A stretch of DNA of 64,000 bases from Tieghemostelium lacteum (taxonomy: Eukaryota > Evosea > Eumycetozoa > Dictyosteliales > Raperosteliaceae): the NCBI GenBank assembly GCA_001606155.1, contig LODT01000004.1, positions 248,001 through 312,000 on the forward strand, read 5' to 3'. The notes under the pieces are model-generated. The model was not told the origin of the DNA. It saw only the letters and a list, made by a program, of their open reading frames with translations, and did not search any database. Each line of letters opens with the position of its first letter. Position 1 is the first letter of the stretch. Positions 22,444 through 32,550 of this stretch are shown one piece after another. The position numbers were made by a program, and so were the translations under genes.

Positions 22444-23357
22444 TTAGTATTTTGTAATTTCAGTTCCATTTTTAAAACCACAATACATGTTTTCGTAATA
22501 ACATAAAACATTTAAACCTATACATTGTACCTCATTTGGTGCATAAAATGTCAGAGAAGTGTCACTTGTTGACATGTATATATCTTGATTACGTGGATCT
22601 ACTGAATTGCAAACCTATTTGTTGAATAAATATACTGAATAATTAGTGTTTTGAAATTTAGGTATAATGGAGTAATATAGATAATAGATAGACATACAGT
22701 TTTACCAGTACCTTCACATTTAATAGTTTTATGTGGTACTATTACAGCAACAGAATTGTCCAAGAACTTACAACTAAAAGGTTTGGATTCAGATGATGAT
22801 CCACTACTATTTTGGAATGGACATGCTTCATTAGCTGTTAGGATAATAGTTGTTTGACAGTTAATAGGGTTGAATTCTGCAGATTGGATGGTAAGTGGTT
22901 GACCATGTGCACATATCATTTGAATACTGGTATAAAAATAAGGACTGCTATTGGAGCATGCCAAGCTTGAGAATGGGTTGGGACTTGAATAATTCAAAGA
23001 TGCACCCATTTGACCAGTAACATCGGCATTAGGTAACTGGTCAAATTCCATTGTTGTATAACCACCAATATTTACCCAACCCAGTCGATTAACTTCATTA
23101 TAGGAACATGCAGATGACCCTATAGTATTCACTAAATAGTCACATTGTGAATCCTCTGCACATATATTAAAGTAATAGGTTTGAACCTCATATTCAGTAA
23201 TATAACTATACCCATAAGTTCCATTCATAAGTCCACTGAAATCATAGTATCTACCGTCATTATCTATATAAGTACAACTAGGTAGATTTTGTAACTCTAC
23301 AATCGAAACTAGAAAATTAACCAATAAAACTAATAAAACTATAACCTTATTAACCAT
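22444..23357 (-). CDS. Secreted MRH-like lectin, copy 1
   Basis: Two exons, 22698-23357 and 22444-22614 (ACT|GTATGT...AATAG|GTT, phase 0), give 276 residues. The signal peptide is MVNKVIVLLVLLVNFLVSIV. The body follows the mannose-6-phosphate-receptor-homology pattern: YYFNIC, Cys pairs, GASLNYSS, YTSIQMICAH and a closing Cys...TANEACP. This domain usually binds mannose-type glycans. Exon 2 adds a Cys-rich tail (VCNSVDPRNQDIYM ... YCGFKNGTEITKY). There is no membrane span and no retention motif, so secretion or lysosomal delivery is likely. Its neighbour at 23654-24538 is a tandem paralog with an identical intron position. The MRH assignment is by pattern and needs a profile search. Confidence 0.75.
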
Positions 23358-23653
23358 TTTACATGATCTTTCACTTTTATCAATGTGTATCTAAAACTAA
23401 AATAAAATTTCTTAATTTACAAAGACTGATCCCATTTTTTTCTGAGCTCAAGAAAATTTACAATTCGGTATTAAATTTAACAAAATTAATTCTATTTTGA
23501 AAACAAATTAAGAGAGACATTAAAATTGAAGTTTAGAGGAAGAGAAAATATCTATTGGAACAATAATTTATTCAATTAGTGAGCCTCTATTCAAAGATTT
23601 AAAAATTTCAACCCAATGTAAAAATATACAAATTTATATAAATAATAGTGGTG

Positions 23654-24538
23654 CTATATATGAATGAACTGTGTTCCATTTATAAAACCACAACTATATT
23701 CTTCATATGCACATTTAATATTCTCACCAATACATTGTAATTCACCAGGTGCATAAAAATCCAAAAGTAAAGTACTCGAAGCCATATAGGTTCTTTGGTT
23801 TAGAGGATCTACTGAATTACAAACCTAATTATGAAAATGAAAATAAAGGTTAGAATTTGATAATAGAGGCTACAATAGATATTGAAAACATACAGTTTTA
23901 CCAGTACCTGAACATTCAATGATTTTATTGGGAGCTAATACAGCTACTGAATTTCCAAGGAATTTACATTCGAATGGGATACCTTCAGAATCAGAGGATG
24001 AGACGTTTTGGAATGGACAGGCATCGTTACCTGTCATGACAATAGATGCAATACAGGTATTGGGATCAAAGTAACCTGATTTGATGGTAGTTGGTCCATT
24101 AGGATCACAAATGAGTTGAATGTTGGTGTAGATGGTGTATCCTAGGCATGCCCGATCACCATATGTATTGGTAGTTGTATAGTTTAATGTGGCTCCCATT
24201 TCACCACTGACTGATGCTCCTGGTAATTGACCAAATTCATAGGTATCAATGTCACCTAAATTTAGCCATCTGAATAGAGTGTTTTCATCAAACATACATG
24301 CTGAAGAACCTGTACGAAACATGTCGTTATTGCAAGTATTGTCTTCTTGACAAATTGAGAAATACAGTGTCTGAACACCATAATCTATTCCAGTGAATGT
24401 AAATCCATAGGTTCCATTAGTGAAACCACTGAAATCATAATATCTACCATCATCATCTATATATTCACATGGTGGCATATTTTGAGTTTGTACAATAGCA
24501 AGCACAACTACAACAAATACAAAAACAACAAATTTCAT
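23654..24538 (-). CDS. Secreted MRH-like lectin, copy 2
   Basis: Two exons, 23894-24538 and 23654-23824, joined at the same codon as copy 1 (GTGKT|VCNSVDP), give 271 residues. The signal peptide is MKFVVFVFVVVVLAIVQTQ. It shares with copy 1 the opening YIDDDGRYYDFSGFTNGTYG, the YFSIC, GATLNYT and TNIQLIC segments, and the MTGNDACPFQN end of the domain. The tail YSCGFINGTQFIHI diverges. Clear divergence at many positions shows an old tandem duplication with both copies intact. Confidence 0.75.
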
Positions 24539-24711
24539 ATTTCCAATAATATATATTCAGTGTACCTAGTGATGACGCAAAATGAATTAAAAATATTAAA
24601 AAACAAGGTCATAATACCAAAAACCTAAGATATTTTAGATTTTTTCAATAATAATAATAATAAAAACTAAAAGAAAATTTCGGTGGGTGTCAGGAAAAGT
24701 TTGAAACAAAC

Positions 24712-25626
24712 TTAGGAGGCATCTGACGTAGCACTTGCCTCTTCTAAATTATTCCATTTATTTGTTTTTGATTTAAATCTCTTTTGATAGATAACAATAA
24801 CTAAAGTACTAAGTAAAGCAACTGCTACAACTGGTACTAGTATAATAAGTGTTAGTTGAATAGTACTATATTGTTTAATATAAGTGAAATAGGAGGTAAA
24901 TGATGAAGATGAAGATTCTAATGATTCATTATTGGAATTTGAGGGTTGATCTGGTAATGTATTTACAAGTTGTAGAATATTACTGTCTACTTTAATGTTG
25001 TATTGGTTGGTGGTACTGTCCGATACGATTATATTTATATTATTAAAATTGTTTAATAGATTATTAGAGTGTTTAAGAATAGATATTTGTTTTGGTGGTG
25101 TATTGGAGGTGATATAGACTAAGAGTTGTCCAGATAGTTCTAGGTTTCCATCTTGAATTTCAAATAGTGCATCAGTGGATACAGGATGATTATCAATGGT
25201 AATAATAACTGATGATTGACTACTAAATCTAACATTTCCTTTAATATTTAAACTATTTCCAATAGAATTACTTATAATCCCATTAGTTATAAATTGATAG
25301 GACTGTATCTTTACATTTCCTACAATTTGTAAATTACAATCATTTTCAATTACAAATTGATTTTTTACTAAAATAATACTATTTTTTATTATTATATTGG
25401 AGTTATTTGATATTATTAAATTATCTATATTTATTGATATATCTGTTATAGTGATTATTTTATTATTTTTAAATTCTATATTTAAAGTGGTTTTATTATT
25501 TAATTGTGAACAATTCCAACATTGTTCAAGTGTTTCCTGATCCCATTTATCGCATATAAATAAACAATTATCTGATTTTACAATATTAAAAATCATACAA
25601 ATAAATAGTAATATTACAAGTTTCAT
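24712..25626 (-). CDS. Type I membrane glycoprotein, function unknown
   Basis: Single exon, 304 residues. Signal peptide MKLVILLFICMIFNIVKSD. A short Cys-rich start (CLFICDKWDQETLEQCWNC) is followed by about 170 residues rich in Asn, Ile and Ser with short repeated strands, resembling a beta-solenoid. N-glycosylation sequons are frequent. A Ser-rich stalk precedes a single membrane helix (LTLIILVPVVAVALLSTLVIV) and a short basic tail ending EEASATSDAS. The layout recalls dictyostelid surface adhesion-type proteins, but no family was recognised. Confidence 0.7.
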   Translation of the reverse strand: MKLVILLFICMIFNIVKSDNCLFICDKWDQETLEQCWNCSQLNNKTTLNIEFKNNKIITITDISINIDNLIISNNSNIIIKNSIILVKNQFVIENDCNLQIVGNVKIQSYQFITNGIISNSIGNSLNIKGNVRFSSQSSVIITIDNHPVSTDALFEIQDGNLELSGQLLVYITSNTPPKQISILKHSNNLLNNFNNINIIVSDSTTNQYNIKVDSNILQLVNTLPDQPSNSNNESLESSSSSFTSYFTYIKQYSTIQLTLIILVPVVAVALLSTLVIVIYQKRFKSKTNKWNNLEEASATSDAS

Positions 25627-25957
25627 TTTCTTTAGTTTCCTCTATTTAAAAAATATAAAAATCAATAATAAATAAATCATTTTTATTGTAAGTGGGTTAA
25701 ATTTAATTCATAGTTTGTAAAGATTAATTCTCCATTAAAATCACAATTTGGATATAAAATCTAATTTATTTTTAGTTATATTGATCAGTGTGATCATTTG
25801 TAAAAAGATCAAAAAATTAATTTTTTTGTAAAATGCAATTTGAGGGGATTTTTTAATATTAAAGATATCAAAATACATCTATATTTAGAGCAAGTGAGAA
25901 TTAAACTATTTCTTAAATATCTTATTTATTACTACATTCATTTAATTTTGTTATTGA
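25627..25957. other. Intergenic region, no gene seen
   Basis: AT-rich spacer between two minus-strand genes. It holds the promoter of the membrane glycoprotein and the 3' end of the epimerase-like gene. Confidence 0.4.
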
Positions 25958-26869
25958 TTAATGACCATTAGAGATTGCATGTGGGTTATAAGAAGCTTTC
26001 CATGATTTATAGTATCTTTCAATACCATCTACGATGGATTGATGTTCTGGATACCAACCAAGTAGATTTCTGATTTTGGTAGAATCAGCTTGACTTGATA
26101 ATGATAGACCTATACTTCCATAATTTGATTTGTCAGCAGGTTGAAAATTGTAAGTTTCTATAGATACACCAGAGACCTTAGAAATAGCATTTAGAATATC
26201 AGTGAGTTTTTCGTGATAGGATGATACTAAGAATCTGTTTCCTCTTGCTACTCCTTGTTTTTGAATAACCAATAGATAGGCATTGACAAGATCATGAATG
26301 TGAACATCAGAGATAACCTGTGAGTGACTACCATAGTAGGTAAATGTTCCTTTACCTTCTGTAACTAATTTATAATGTGGTGCAAAATAACTTCCAGTCA
26401 AACCATATAAACATCCAGGTTGAACTACAACACCATTCAATGCATTGATATACTCCTTCTCAATGATTTCTCTTTGGTCTAGATTGAAACCTTCTAATTT
26501 CACTCTATCAGAATGTTCATTAAAAAGACCAGGTTGTTGACCGTACATCCAAATTCCCGAAGTATAAATAGCCAATAGATTAGGATTATCTTCTTTCTTT
26601 ACTTTTTTGAGAGTCTCTACCAATATAGTTTGTTCTTTTGGTGAGTATTTAATGACATCAATAACAACATCAGATTTCTTTACATAAGGTAACCAACTAT
26701 CAACATCAGTATAATCAGCAACCACTGGAATAATTTCATGTTTCTCTAACAATGAGGCATTAGATGCATTTCTAACTTGACCATATACCTTGTATCCGTG
26801 AGTTGCTAATTTAATAGCAATATTACTTCCAATAAAACCATTAGATCCGAATATAAATACTGTAGACAT
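25958..26869 (-). CDS. NAD(P)-dependent epimerase/dehydratase-like protein
   Basis: Single exon, 303 residues, typical for an extended or atypical SDR. The Rossmann start MSTVFIFGSNGFIGSNIAI has the GxxGxxG dinucleotide loop at residues 8-14. D/R-type residues follow at the end of strand 2 (VYGQVRN). YTSGIWMYGQ matches the strand-5 region of this superfamily. I do not see an unambiguous catalytic YxxxK, so it may be an atypical member. It is probably cytosolic, since no signal is present. The substrate is unknown. Confidence 0.8.
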   Translation of the reverse strand: MSTVFIFGSNGFIGSNIAIKLATHGYKVYGQVRNASNASLLEKHEIIPVVADYTDVDSWLPYVKKSDVVIDVIKYSPKEQTILVETLKKVKKEDNPNLLAIYTSGIWMYGQQPGLFNEHSDRVKLEGFNLDQREIIEKEYINALNGVVVQPGCLYGLTGSYFAPHYKLVTEGKGTFTYYGSHSQVISDVHIHDLVNAYLLVIQKQGVARGNRFLVSSYHEKLTDILNAISKVSGVSIETYNFQPADKSNYGSIGLSLSSQADSTKIRNLLGWYPEHQSIVDGIERYYKSWKASYNPHAISNGH

Positions 26870-27233
26870 TATTAATTTAGTTATTAACTATATTACTTTT
26901 ACTTGTGATGTTGCTTATTTTAAATAATGATTCTCTATCTAAAATTCTCATTTTATATCTATTTTAAAAACCTCTCGAACTATTCTAGACTAAACATGTT
27001 TTACATCATAGTTTTATGAAATTATCAAAAGATTTTACGATACTTCTGAAGCTATCCTCTCGAATAAAAATATCTTTTTTGATTTTAATTTTTTAAAGGT
27101 AATTGGGTTTCTATAGATAAAAAAAATTCAATTTCCTAATATTGATACAATATGATTCGAATATCTAGATTCAACCTTTTAAAGATGTAAACACCTCATT
27201 ATTCAAAAATTATTAGATTAATTATCTTTATTG
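26870..27233. other. Intergenic region, no gene seen
   Basis: AT-rich spacer between the epimerase-like gene and the last profilin exon, both on the minus strand. No feature was recognised. Confidence 0.4.
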
Positions 27234-27789
27234 TTATAACCCTTTTCCCTGTATACACATTTGAATTAATATGAATAAATTAATAGAATGTTAATGATAT
27301 ACATACACGTAATGCATCAGATAAACGTTCAACATTAAGTTTGGCTACATCTACTTTATTGGATTCATTATAGTAAGCCATAGTAATGTAATTTCTTGAC
27401 TTTGATAATAGTAAACCTCTATCACCAATTTTTCCATAGATTGATTTATCATCAGCTTGAATACAATTGAAAACTTCTCCATCCACCATTATACCATCTG
27501 AAAATGCATCTGATGGTTGTTTGAATAGATTCTTAATTAAAAGAAATTCACGATCTATCCATTAAATTAATACTGAATTCATTAAACAATAATTTAAAAA
27601 AACATACCTTTTAATATCCAACCTTTACTGGAAGCTTTAACTTCACCATTTTCATCATAAATTGCACCTTCATTAACTGAATTATTTAAAATTAAATTCT
27701 CTTCTAATAACACCTATTTAAAAAGAAATTAGAATAAAGAACAGAAATTTAAAATTTTATTTAACAAAACATACTTGAAAGCTATTCAT
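27234..27789 (-). CDS. Profilin
   Basis: Four exons, 27775-27789, 27608-27713, 27307-27554 and 27234-27248, give 127 residues, the standard profilin length. The first and last exons are only 15 bases each. All introns have GT...AG ends and restore frame. The joint into exon 3 uses GGATAG at 27555-27560 rather than the later AAG, giving WILKDREFLLIKNLF. The profilin fold is shown by SVNEGAIYDENGEVKASSKG, DAFSDGIMVDGEVFNCIQAD, KSIYGKIGDRGL and the helical end LNVERLSDALRGKGL. Family knowledge: it binds monomeric actin, poly-proline and phosphoinositides, controlling actin assembly. Only fragments are visible as long reading frames, so a simple ORF call would miss it. Confidence 0.9.
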
Positions 27790-27913
27790 TGTATTAAAAA
27801 ATAAACAAATGAAGTTGAAATATTTAATTTAATTTATATAACCCCTATTTGAATATTCAAATAAAAATGTGTTTACTATAATTATTTTTTTTCATTTTCT
27901 TTTTAAAATATCA

Positions 27914-29536
27914 ATGATACTCCCCAAAACCATTATAATTATAATTTTTAATCATTTTATAAGTCCAGCTATAAAAAATAATGAGATAAACTTAGAGAAA
28001 GAGTATTATGATTTACTGAAATACAATAGTGTCTTAATTAAACTCATTAGAAATTGTAGTAATCTATCGAAGGTTTTCAATACAGAGATTCTACCTAAAC
28101 TCTCATTCAGTAGATTTATAATTGATAATAATTTCCCAGATTCTTATACAGATAGTAAAAGAATACAATTACTATTGCAAAATAGAATACCTGTACAGGT
28201 GTCAATAGACGACAATCATAATCTACCATCAATACTCAACAGTGATTCACTTCTCAGAAACATAACACATCTCAGATACAGATTTTCAACGAAACTATAT
28301 TATGATAATAACTCTAGTGTTGATGGTAGTAGTATTAGTGGTAATAATAGTGTACTAAGAAGTATTAATAATCAAATTATAAATCATCAGGATATATTTA
28401 AATCGATGGTACATTTAGATAAAGCGGTATTTATAATAGGCCCTAGTGTACCTCAGGACATTATCAATAGAATTCTATTGGATTTAAAAGAATCTAGGTT
28501 ATCTGAAATTAGGTTTATATACAGTTCGGTTGTAGTAGGTAATGGTAGTATACCTCTAAGTGACAGTACCAAATCAGAGTTAGTTAAACTAGTAGAGAGA
28601 TCTAAACTCTATTCACTATCAGTCATTGACTATTTTAAAGTGAATAGAGACTATCTTGATGTATTTAGAAATATAAAATCACTTTCATTTGCATCTAAAA
28701 AGAACTTACATGACGACCTTGCAGATCTAAATGAATTCATTGGAAACTCAACAAAACTTGAGAACTTAATTCTCTCAACATACCAACCCAACGACCAAAC
28801 TCAAATCAATCAACTGTTCTTAGTAGTGCTATCTAAACATCCTTCACTAAAGACTATAAAAGTAGTTCATATGGGTAAACTAAAGTTATCCTCTGTCATT
28901 CACTTTCTCAATAACAATCAAGTAGTTACTACATTTCATCTAAATTCAACTAGTCTGGTAAATGATATAGTACCCTACTCTAACATGACTGAAGACATCT
29001 ATAACACCACACTTACAGAGTTTTGTCAGAATAGGTCCATGTTAGTGTCACCTTTGGTATTCTGGAGAGGTGTAATAGGAATCAAGCGTCTCATTATTGC
29101 AATTGAAAACAAACAGTTTTTACCAATAATCAAAGATCAGTTACTAGCACATTTAGAGGATCTAGAGATTTCAATTCACATTGATATAAGTGATTTTGTA
29201 GAAGAAATTCTATCAAAAACCAAGACATTACAAACACTGGTAATTAGCAGTTCTTTTAATTTACAGAGTAGTGCTTCGGCATGGGAGAGAATAATCAACG
29301 GCATTCTATCAAATTCCACATTAAAGCATTTGAAACTCAACGGCAATATACCACCAAAACTCCTACAAAATCTCTTTATTCACAGCCACACAAGTCTGTT
29401 ATCTATATTATTGACCATTCCAGAATCCAGTGACAGTCAATCTCTTCAAACTATAATGAAACAAAATTGTACACTAAAATCAATGAAATTGGTAACACCA
29501 TATTCCCATGCTCTACTAGTTGACAAAATAAACTAA
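27914..29536 (+). CDS. LRR-like dictyostelid protein, divergent
   Basis: Single exon, 540 residues from the ATG at 27914 (MILPKTIIIIIFNHF). The frame is open upstream without another good ATG. The N-terminus MILPKTI resembles that of the FNIP protein at 57305 (MILPLTI) and is F-box-like. The middle and end show irregular leucine-rich units (LKTIKVVHMGKLKLSSVIHF, LQTLVISSSFNLQ, LKHLKLNGNIPPKLL). The P-x-x-YK motif and the RNGIHY end of the neighbouring family are missing. It is probably a protein-interaction solenoid. Its stop is 30 bases from the stop of the convergent gene. Confidence 0.65.
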   Translation: MILPKTIIIIIFNHFISPAIKNNEINLEKEYYDLLKYNSVLIKLIRNCSNLSKVFNTEILPKLSFSRFIIDNNFPDSYTDSKRIQLLLQNRIPVQVSIDDNHNLPSILNSDSLLRNITHLRYRFSTKLYYDNNSSVDGSSISGNNSVLRSINNQIINHQDIFKSMVHLDKAVFIIGPSVPQDIINRILLDLKESRLSEIRFIYSSVVVGNGSIPLSDSTKSELVKLVERSKLYSLSVIDYFKVNRDYLDVFRNIKSLSFASKKNLHDDLADLNEFIGNSTKLENLILSTYQPNDQTQINQLFLVVLSKHPSLKTIKVVHMGKLKLSSVIHFLNNNQVVTTFHLNSTSLVNDIVPYSNMTEDIYNTTLTEFCQNRSMLVSPLVFWRGVIGIKRLIIAIENKQFLPIIKDQLLAHLEDLEISIHIDISDFVEEILSKTKTLQTLVISSSFNLQSSASAWERIINGILSNSTLKHLKLNGNIPPKLLQNLFIHSHTSLLSILLTIPESSDSQSLQTIMKQNCTLKSMKLVTPYSHALLVDKIN

Positions 29537-29566
29537 AAAGTGGGGAGGTTTCACATTTACAAAAAC

Positions 29567-31018
29567 TCAAAAGAATTTCAATTTATTTACGATGGAATCC
29601 AAAATGGATTCTGATTGATAATGTATACCATTTCTAATGAAGAGATAGGTACGGTGGTTCTGTGAAACTTGCATAAAAGGTGGTTTGGGATGAGTTTGGG
29701 TGAAATAATAAGTTGATTTTACAGAGTGATTATAAGCAATAGTTATATAGTCTAACGATGTAGATGCACCTAGATTATCAAATATAGAATAGTTATCTAT
29801 CAACTCTGAAAAGTATACTGATAGACTGGTTAGTGTAGGATGTTTAGATAGTGCCACTGAAAGTTTATCATAATGTAGAACGTTGGAATCTAGAATGGAT
29901 AAGTCCAAGTATTTCAATAGTAAAGATTGCTCTGATTCTATAAATACAATTAGAGGTGCTATCAGTTGTTGTCCGATACATATAGACAATTGTCTAAAAG
30001 GACATTTGTGGAGTTTGGGGTTGGTATATGCCAATAACATGTTCAATAACATCTCATAATGACAATCGATAGTTAGACACTCAATATACTTAAATACTTG
30101 TAAATCATTTACCTGAAAATTGGCCATTAAGGTTAGATTAAGTTGTTTTAAATTGGGTTTTTGGTTGGAGAGGTAAAATAGAGTTTCTAGATCTTGTTGA
30201 TCATATATATAAATATCCAGGCTAGTTAGTACATTGTTCTCTTTAAGAAGGTTTAAAATTAGTTTAGATTTAGTATATATAGGTGGTAACCATATTAACG
30301 AGTGCACTTGAGATAGAATCAAGTTGGAGTATATACCTGGTTGCCCATGTCCATTTGAGATATTAAAAACCTCCATTTGATCACATTTGTAATTTATAAG
30401 GTAACTTTTCAGTTGTTCGACTTGTTCCCTAAAATTCACTGTAAGTTTAAATTTCTTTAAAGTAGGTTGTAGAATATCCAAAAGGTTCAAAAGGGGAGTA
30501 ATTTCAGTTGCAGAGTGAATGGATACTTCCAAATATTCAATTGGTGGAAATGTCTCTGATGTAACATCTTTACTAAATGAAGGTATTTCAATAACATAAT
30601 CTAAAACCAAGTGTCTAAGGTTAGGTTGATGTAGCCTTGACAGCCGTATAGGAAATCTCCGAGAAGGATGATGATATTTCATGTATAGCACATGAGTGTT
30701 TACAGAGAGTTTCTCTAGTTCTTCTACTACATCTATACCAATCCTCTCCAAAAATGCTGGTTGAATAATTAACTTCTTTACAGTTTTCAATAGACATTGT
30801 TGGTTTTTCAAATGGCTTTGATCTACCATCTGTATAAATCGTATATCCAATTCCTCTATCGTCAAAGAATTGACATATTTCTCACTTATGAATCTAAATA
30901 CACTCCTGTTGATTCTAGACAATGATATTTTATATTTCATTGGTATGTAAATAGAATCTAAAATATATTTTAGAATATCTAATACCAAATACATTGGATA
31001 GCTTTTATATAAATCCAT
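29567..31018 (-). CDS. F-box-like/LRR family protein, member 1
   Basis: Single exon, 483 residues. N-terminal motif LDILKYILDSIYIPMKYKIS at about 13-32, then about 400 residues of irregular leucine-rich units (LKQLNLTLMANF, LTSLSVYFSEL), ending HPKPPF...YLFIRNGIHY. The N-terminus resembles an F-box (LP-x-x-[VI]-x-x-IL-x-x-I...). If so, it would act as a substrate receptor of an SCF ubiquitin ligase (inference). It starts only 61 bases from the divergent zinc-finger gene at 31080, so the two probably share a promoter. Confidence 0.72.
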   Translation of the reverse strand: MDLYKSYPMYLVLDILKYILDSIYIPMKYKISLSRINRSVFRFISEKYVNSLTIEELDIRFIQMVDQSHLKNQQCLLKTVKKLIIQPAFLERIGIDVVEELEKLSVNTHVLYMKYHHPSRRFPIRLSRLHQPNLRHLVLDYVIEIPSFSKDVTSETFPPIEYLEVSIHSATEITPLLNLLDILQPTLKKFKLTVNFREQVEQLKSYLINYKCDQMEVFNISNGHGQPGIYSNLILSQVHSLIWLPPIYTKSKLILNLLKENNVLTSLDIYIYDQQDLETLFYLSNQKPNLKQLNLTLMANFQVNDLQVFKYIECLTIDCHYEMLLNMLLAYTNPKLHKCPFRQLSICIGQQLIAPLIVFIESEQSLLLKYLDLSILDSNVLHYDKLSVALSKHPTLTSLSVYFSELIDNYSIFDNLGASTSLDYITIAYNHSVKSTYYFTQTHPKPPFMQVSQNHRTYLFIRNGIHYQSESILDSIVNKLKFF

Positions 31019-31079
31019 TTTAAAGTCAAAAAAAAATAAATATTTTAATCAATATTTTCATTTTATCATTAAATTTAGA

Positions 31080-32288
31080 ATGCAATGCAATATGCAAACT
31101 TTAGTTGTTGATGCTGTTAGAAAACTTTCGGTTACATCTATTAGAGAAATACTACAATTTTTTTCTATAGAAACTAAACGATCATGTAATAAAAAGAACA
31201 TGATTCAAATAATCACAGAACTGATAAACATTGAAGCAATCAAGTGGGTGCTATCACTAGAACCCAAGTACAATGCTAAAGGAGGTGATTGTCAGCAACT
31301 GACGAGATGGATGTCAGAAACATCTATTAGAAATGCACTGATGAGACTATCAAATAAAATGTTATTGGTTTTAGTCAATTTATGTGATGCAAAGAAAAGT
31401 CTGTATGAAACTAGAGAGATTTTATTGAATTTTATTGAAGTCGAGATTATGATTCATGGTGTAACAAATACTCTATCAAAGCTAGAACAGAGTTATCTTT
31501 CTAGGATTTGTAAGGATATCAGAATTCCAGTAACACAAGATATTCAGTTGATTATTAGTAAACTCTTTAGTACATTTCAAACAGACGAAGAAAAAGGTAC
31601 TGATGATAATGATAATTGTGAAGATGATATTGATGAAAATGAAAATGAAGAAGATGATGAGGAAGAGGAAGAGGAAGAAGAACCAATACTCACTCCAAAT
31701 ACACTGAAAGTACCTTTAAGTAAAATAAAAAAAGAATATTCTACTCCAGAGAAAATTAGTGAGAATATTCAACAACAGCAAGAAGAAGTCATAGAGAAAA
31801 GACCTGATCCATCATATATTGATCCAAAGACACAATCATCAAATCTAACTACAATGGTTCAAAGTACTGTTCAATATAATAGTAATGATAATATTAGATC
31901 AACAGCATCTTCATCAGAACCCAATACAAATAAGAGAAAAGCAGAGGAAATGAATAATGAAATAGAAATTGGACAATCATCTAAACAAATACAAGTACAA
32001 TCAAATACAAATATAAGAGTTTGGAATTCAACTTATCACTGTCATTTCTGTGAAAAGGATATTCATTTAGCTGCCATTTTACAACATTCTGCAAAATGTT
32101 ATTACCAAAAGGTCATTAGCCTTGGTTTGGAACCCTTTTGTACATGTCCTGAACACAAGGGATTGTATCCTCATAGTGTAGGTCCGATCTATATACCTAA
32201 CCATAGTAACGCTAAATCTACAGACATTCAACAAATTTCTCAAAACAATTCTGTTAATAGGAATGGAAAGAGCTCCAAGTATCAATAG
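31080..32288 (+). CDS. UBZ4-like zinc-finger protein
   Basis: Single exon, 402 residues. An N-terminal helical segment (LSVTSIREILQFFSIETKR) resembles a SAP-type motif. A very acidic middle follows (about residues 170-205, Asp/Glu runs), then a Gln/Ser/Asn-rich linker. Near the C-terminus is a C321-x2-C324-x11-H336-x3-C340 finger, the spacing of RAD18-type UBZ4 ubiquitin-binding fingers, followed by CTCPEHKGLYPHSVGP. Family identity beyond these motifs is unknown. A decayed copy of its 3' end lies at 34255-34402, and part of its 3' flank recurs at about 36374-36452. Confidence 0.65.
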   Translation: MQCNMQTLVVDAVRKLSVTSIREILQFFSIETKRSCNKKNMIQIITELINIEAIKWVLSLEPKYNAKGGDCQQLTRWMSETSIRNALMRLSNKMLLVLVNLCDAKKSLYETREILLNFIEVEIMIHGVTNTLSKLEQSYLSRICKDIRIPVTQDIQLIISKLFSTFQTDEEKGTDDNDNCEDDIDENENEEDDEEEEEEEEPILTPNTLKVPLSKIKKEYSTPEKISENIQQQQEEVIEKRPDPSYIDPKTQSSNLTTMVQSTVQYNSNDNIRSTASSSEPNTNKRKAEEMNNEIEIGQSSKQIQVQSNTNIRVWNSTYHCHFCEKDIHLAAILQHSAKCYYQKVISLGLEPFCTCPEHKGLYPHSVGPIYIPNHSNAKSTDIQQISQNNSVNRNGKSSKYQ

Positions 32289-32550
32289 CAAAAGTATGGC
32301 TAGTTCTCATATATATTCACCAAACATTAACAACAATAACGATAAAACGGTTCTTATATAAATTCTAATGTTTCAAAATCACGATGATGATGCAATATTT
32401 CTGTAGTTTTGAAGAATAAAAATAAAAAAATCTTTAAAGGTGGGTTTCAAATCTTTTGAAATTAATTGATTCCTCTAAAATTAAGATTTTGATCCCATTG
32501 ATTCATATAATTTAGTCTAAGTACCAAATATTTTATTCATTGTGAAAAAA

